From Xanthomonas sp. CFBP 8443 (lineage in GTDB: Bacteria; Pseudomonadota; Gammaproteobacteria; Xanthomonadales; Xanthomonadaceae), in NCBI RefSeq assembly GCF_025666195.1, contig NZ_CP102592.1, forward strand, positions 744,001 to 808,000: 64,000 bases of DNA, written 5' to 3'. The notes beneath the pieces were generated by a model that worked only from the letters and a program-made list of their open reading frames with translations, did not search any database and was not told the DNA's origin. Position numbers and translations under genes: made by a program. Positions 61,449-64,000 of this stretch are shown here, piece after piece (position 1 is the stretch's first letter; each line of letters starts with the position of its first letter).

Positions 61449-62558
61449 TCACAGCCGATAGCGGCGCATGAGCGGCACGCCGATGCGTTCGGTCAGCGCG
61501 CCGAGCGCGGCGATCGGTTGGCGCCGGCGCAGCGGCAGGTGGCGCGCGTCCACTGCGCTGTACTCGATCACCGGCGTGCCGCCGCGCTGGCGCTTGAAGC
61601 TGGCCGCGCCGGCGCTCTGGTTGAGCCGGCGGCCGTGGCGCAGCGCGTGCTCGAAGCCGCAGGCGGTGAGCGTGCGGTACAGCGCCAGCCGCTGCGGCTG
61701 GCGCAGGTCGTAGCCGACGATCGGCGCGGTCAGCGTGCGCCCGATACCGAACAGGCCGGTGATGCAGACCAGCTCGCCGCTCGCGTCGCGAAAGCCATCG
61801 AAGCGCAGCAGTCCGGCGCGGTGCCAGGCGCGCAGGAACTCGGGGTGGTAGTCCGGATTGCAGCGCGAATACTTGTCCAGGTACAGCTGCGCGTACAGCG
61901 CGGCGATGCGCGGGTAGTCGGCTTCGCCGATGGCGTCGTTGTCGCAGCGCTGCAGGTCGGTGCGCGCGGTCAGCTTGAGGTCGCGGGCCAGGTCGCGGTG
62001 CTGCAGCAGCGCCGGCCAGTCCTCGTACAGGTACACCTGGCGGCTGCCGATCAGGGTGAAGCCCTGCGCCTGCAGCGCGTCCAGCCAGTGCGGCGTGTCC
62101 ACCCGGTTCAACGAGCGGAACCACAACGCATGGTCCGGCCAGCGTGCGCGCGCGGCGTCCAGCAGGCCACCCAGTCCTTCGGGCGGCAGCGGCGGATACA
62201 GGTTGGTGGACAGCAGCCAGTTGTTGAGGGTGACCGCGCGGTCGATCCGCGCCCAGTCCAGCCAGGCGCCGATGCCGCCGCACAGCCCGCGCAACGGTGC
62301 GGCCAAGGCCGGCGGCAACAGGCGCGCGGCTTCCTCGGCGGCGTAGTCGGCATAGGTGGTGCGCGGCGAACACACCCAGGCGTTGCCCGCGCGCTGCTCG
62401 CTGACCGTCGCCGGCATCGCCAGCGCGCCGGCCTGCAGCATCTCGATGCGGGCGTACAGATTGGAGCCTACGCTTTGCGCATCGCGGCCGGCGTGCAGCG
62501 CGGCGAAGCGTTGCGCTTGCACGGCGTAGTCGGTACCGGGCTCGGCGTTGCCGTTCAT
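61449..62558 (-). CDS. GNAT/FemAB-like N-acyltransferase
   Basis: A 369-residue soluble protein. The C-terminal 200 residues have a GNAT-like pattern (FTLIGSRQVYLYEDW, IAALYAQLYLDKYSRCNPDYHPEFLRAWHRAG, CGFEHALRHGRRLNQSAGAASFKRQRGG) of the kind seen in FemAB/MprF-like or peptidoglycan-peptide acyltransferases. The N-terminal part is a second, degenerate copy of the fold. The ATG overlaps the stop of the ATP-grasp gene by four bases (ATGA). The substrate is unknown. Confidence 0.8.
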   Translation of the reverse strand: MNGNAEPGTDYAVQAQRFAALHAGRDAQSVGSNLYARIEMLQAGALAMPATVSEQRAGNAWVCSPRTTYADYAAEEAARLLPPALAAPLRGLCGGIGAWLDWARIDRAVTLNNWLLSTNLYPPLPPEGLGGLLDAARARWPDHALWFRSLNRVDTPHWLDALQAQGFTLIGSRQVYLYEDWPALLQHRDLARDLKLTARTDLQRCDNDAIGEADYPRIAALYAQLYLDKYSRCNPDYHPEFLRAWHRAGLLRFDGFRDASGELVCITGLFGIGRTLTAPIVGYDLRQPQRLALYRTLTACGFEHALRHGRRLNQSAGAASFKRQRGGTPVIEYSAVDARHLPLRRRQPIAALGALTERIGVPLMRRYRL

Positions 62559-63736
62559 GGCGGCGGCAGGGCCTCGCCGTCCCATTCGATGTCGCGGGTG
62601 GAGGCCTCGCGCAGCGTGCAGCGCCGGGCCAGCGCCAGCCGCGCATGGCTGCCCAGGTCGCGCAGCGCGCCGGCCAGCGGGCGCCGGTCGCCGCGCGGCG
62701 CCAGCACGTCGTCGGCGCGCGCATAGTCGTCGCGCCAGCGGCGCAGCTGGCCGTGGCGCAGCGCCGCGGGCAGGGCGACGCCGAGCATCAGCGGGCCGAG
62801 CATCGCCGCGCGCGTGGCTGCCGGGCGTACCACCGCCGCCGGATCGCGGCAGCTGCCGTCCAGCGCCGCGACCAGTGGGTCGGCGGCAGCGAACAGGTGC
62901 AGGCCGCTGGTCGCGCGCGGATTGCATTCGATCACGCTGCAGCGGCCCTGCGCCGAGACGATCCAGTCGAAGGAGAGCTGCCCGCTGAAACCGAGCTTGC
63001 CGACCAGCTGCGCGGTGAAGCGTTCGATCTGCGGCGACGGCGCGGCCTCGAAGTAGTAGCTGGAGCTGCGCTGCAGCCGGTAGCGCGGCCGGTACACCGC
63101 ATGCGCCAGCAGCACGCCGTCGCGCGCCACCGCGTACGAACAGCGTTCCTCGCCTTCGCAATAGCGCTGCGCGACCCAGTCGCCCTGGTCGGGCAGAGGC
63201 GGCGCGACGGCGGGCAGGCCGTGCGGATGCACCCGCACGTGCACGCCGAAGCGCGAGTATTCCGGCTTCAGCACCAGCGGCGCGCTGCCGGCCCAGTCGC
63301 GCGCCTGCGCCAGGCTGCGCACCCGCATGCTGTCCGGCACGTCCACGTCGGCATCGAGCGTGCGCGCAAGCTGCAGGAACTGCCACTTGCTGTGCAGCGT
63401 GCGCAGCGTGTCGAACGCGTCCACCAGCACGTCGAGTTGCGCCGGCAGCGCGTGACGGTAGCGGGCGAGGTAGAACACTTCCTCGCAGGTCGGCAACAGC
63501 AGCGCGATGCGCTGGCGCGCGACCAGCGCGTTGAGGTCGGCGACATAGGCGGCCGGCGCGTCGCGTGCGGGGGCGATGCGATGGCTGGCGGTCACCGCGC
63601 GCGACCAGGCGGAAATACGGCAGGCCACGCTGTCGGCCAGATGCACGCGCCAGCCCTGCGCGGCGAAGCGCCGCGCCAGGTCCAGCGCCACCGGCGCGCG
63701 CGCGCCGGTGATCAGCACCGCCGGCGCGCTAGCCAT
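62555..63736 (-). CDS. ATP-grasp ligase (biotin-carboxylase/CPS-like)
   Basis: A 393-residue protein with a Rossmann-like start (VLITGARAPVALDLARRF), a lid segment (APLVLKPEYSRFGVHVRV), and the metal site LSFDWIVSAQGRCSVIECNPRATSG, where the Glu and Asn bind Mg-ATP. It should join a carboxylate to an amine or thiol. Its start overlaps the end of the metallo-hydrolase gene by 8 bases and its end overlaps the acyltransferase start, so the three genes are one operon. Confidence 0.9.
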   Translation of the reverse strand: MASAPAVLITGARAPVALDLARRFAAQGWRVHLADSVACRISAWSRAVTASHRIAPARDAPAAYVADLNALVARQRIALLLPTCEEVFYLARYRHALPAQLDVLVDAFDTLRTLHSKWQFLQLARTLDADVDVPDSMRVRSLAQARDWAGSAPLVLKPEYSRFGVHVRVHPHGLPAVAPPLPDQGDWVAQRYCEGEERCSYAVARDGVLLAHAVYRPRYRLQRSSSYYFEAAPSPQIERFTAQLVGKLGFSGQLSFDWIVSAQGRCSVIECNPRATSGLHLFAAADPLVAALDGSCRDPAAVVRPAATRAAMLGPLMLGVALPAALRHGQLRRWRDDYARADDVLAPRGDRRPLAGALRDLGSHARLALARRCTLREASTRDIEWDGEALPPP

Positions 63737-64000
63737 CGGCCGCTGTGCGCGCGGCCGGCCGCCATTGCCGGCAATGCGAAGGCACCATGCGCAGCGCCGG
63801 TTCGGCCAGGCGCAGCGCATGCAGCCGCGCCAGCGTGTCGCGATAGACGCGGTGCTCGCCGAGCAGGCGGGTGACCAGCGCCGGCGGCGGCGTGCCGTCG
63901 GCGATCGCGGCGCTGGACCAGGCCGCGTCGGCGACCAGGAATACCGGTCCGTGCGCATCCTCGAACCACAGGCCGTAGTGGCCGGGTGCGTGCCCGGGCA
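63729..64000 (-). CDS. MBL-fold metallo-hydrolase, C-terminal part
   Basis: The last 90 residues of a metallo-beta-lactamase-fold protein; the start is beyond the window. PGHAPGHYGLWF is the third metal motif (GHxPGH), VFLVADAAWS the fourth, and MVPSHC the final His/Cys motif. These are the parts of a zinc hydrolase such as an AHL lactonase or thioesterase. The frame ends with TAG at 63729-63731 inside the ATP-grasp gene start. Confidence 0.85.
   Translation of the reverse strand, partial: PGHAPGHYGLWFEDAHGPVFLVADAAWSSAAIADGTPPPALVTRLLGEHRVYRDTLARLHALRLAEPALRMVPSHCRQWRPAARTAADG

Noticed and set aside
1..64000. tRNA or rRNA genes
   Set aside because: I found no cloverleaf with a GTTCRANYC arm and no rRNA-like stretch. 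A tRNAscan run would settle it.

Overview
The window is about 64 kb of GC-rich (close to 70 %) chromosome from a gammaproteobacterium of the Xanthomonadaceae, most probably a Xanthomonas. Three things point there: an effector with an XVIPCD-type tail for the Xanthomonadales antibacterial type IV secretion system, many Xanthomonas-type families (GH30 xylanase, TonB-dependent receptor, AIM24, DUF1615, DUF4142), and dense short palindromic repeats built on GGAGCGRCTTCAGYCGCGAC in the gaps. There is no rRNA, tRNA or CRISPR array that I can see.

Layout. 1-8.4 kb: a DUF4142 lipoprotein, a DUF5694 protein, a translationally coupled esterase / M1-peptidase pair, a divergent polysaccharide deacetylase, an acetamidase/formamidase-family protein and a DUF2076 protein. 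8.8-12.6 kb: a divergent glycoside hydrolase pair (GH30 glucuronoxylanase and GH42 beta-galactosidase), likely for plant cell-wall use. 12.6-19.4 kb: an AAA ATPase, small membrane proteins and lipoproteins, a DUF1615 lipoprotein, a quinone-reductase-like flavoprotein divergent from its probable LysR regulator, and a methyltransferase. 19.6-21.5 kb: an immunity lipoprotein followed by a GH19 / peptidoglycan-binding / XVIPCD effector. 22-36.9 kb: an EamA transporter, a CorA-type channel, an AraC regulator beside a small ABM-like protein, an NHL propeller fused to a LytM-like domain, a PheC-like binding protein, a lytic transglycosylase, AIM24 with a decayed paralogue, periplasmic trehalase, a DUF72 protein and a SMI1/KNR4 protein. 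37-50.8 kb: two large secreted peptidases (M16 and M28), paired membrane paralogues, an amino-acid permease, two degenerate type II dehydroquinase-like proteins, a Tat-exported D-amino-acid-oxidase-like protein and a LytS/LytTR two-component system. 50.8-52.8 kb: a tandem array of repeat units split by an IS110 element. 52.8-64 kb: a Fur-boxed siderophore receptor, an MpaB-family protein, a PAS/GGDEF/EAL protein, and at the edge a minus-strand set (MBL hydrolase, ATP-grasp, acyltransferase, Rieske oxygenase) that looks like a small biosynthetic pathway cut by the window end.

The strongest discovery is the IS110 insertion. The split repeat lets the element be bounded to the base, with a CT core (in transposase orientation) kept at both ends. 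The 240-nt non-coding segment upstream of the transposase holds four short guide-like segments, in the order expected for a bridge RNA, that match the left target, right target, left donor and right donor. The T4SS effector/immunity pair, the degenerate dehydroquinase pair and the edge cluster are the next most interesting items.
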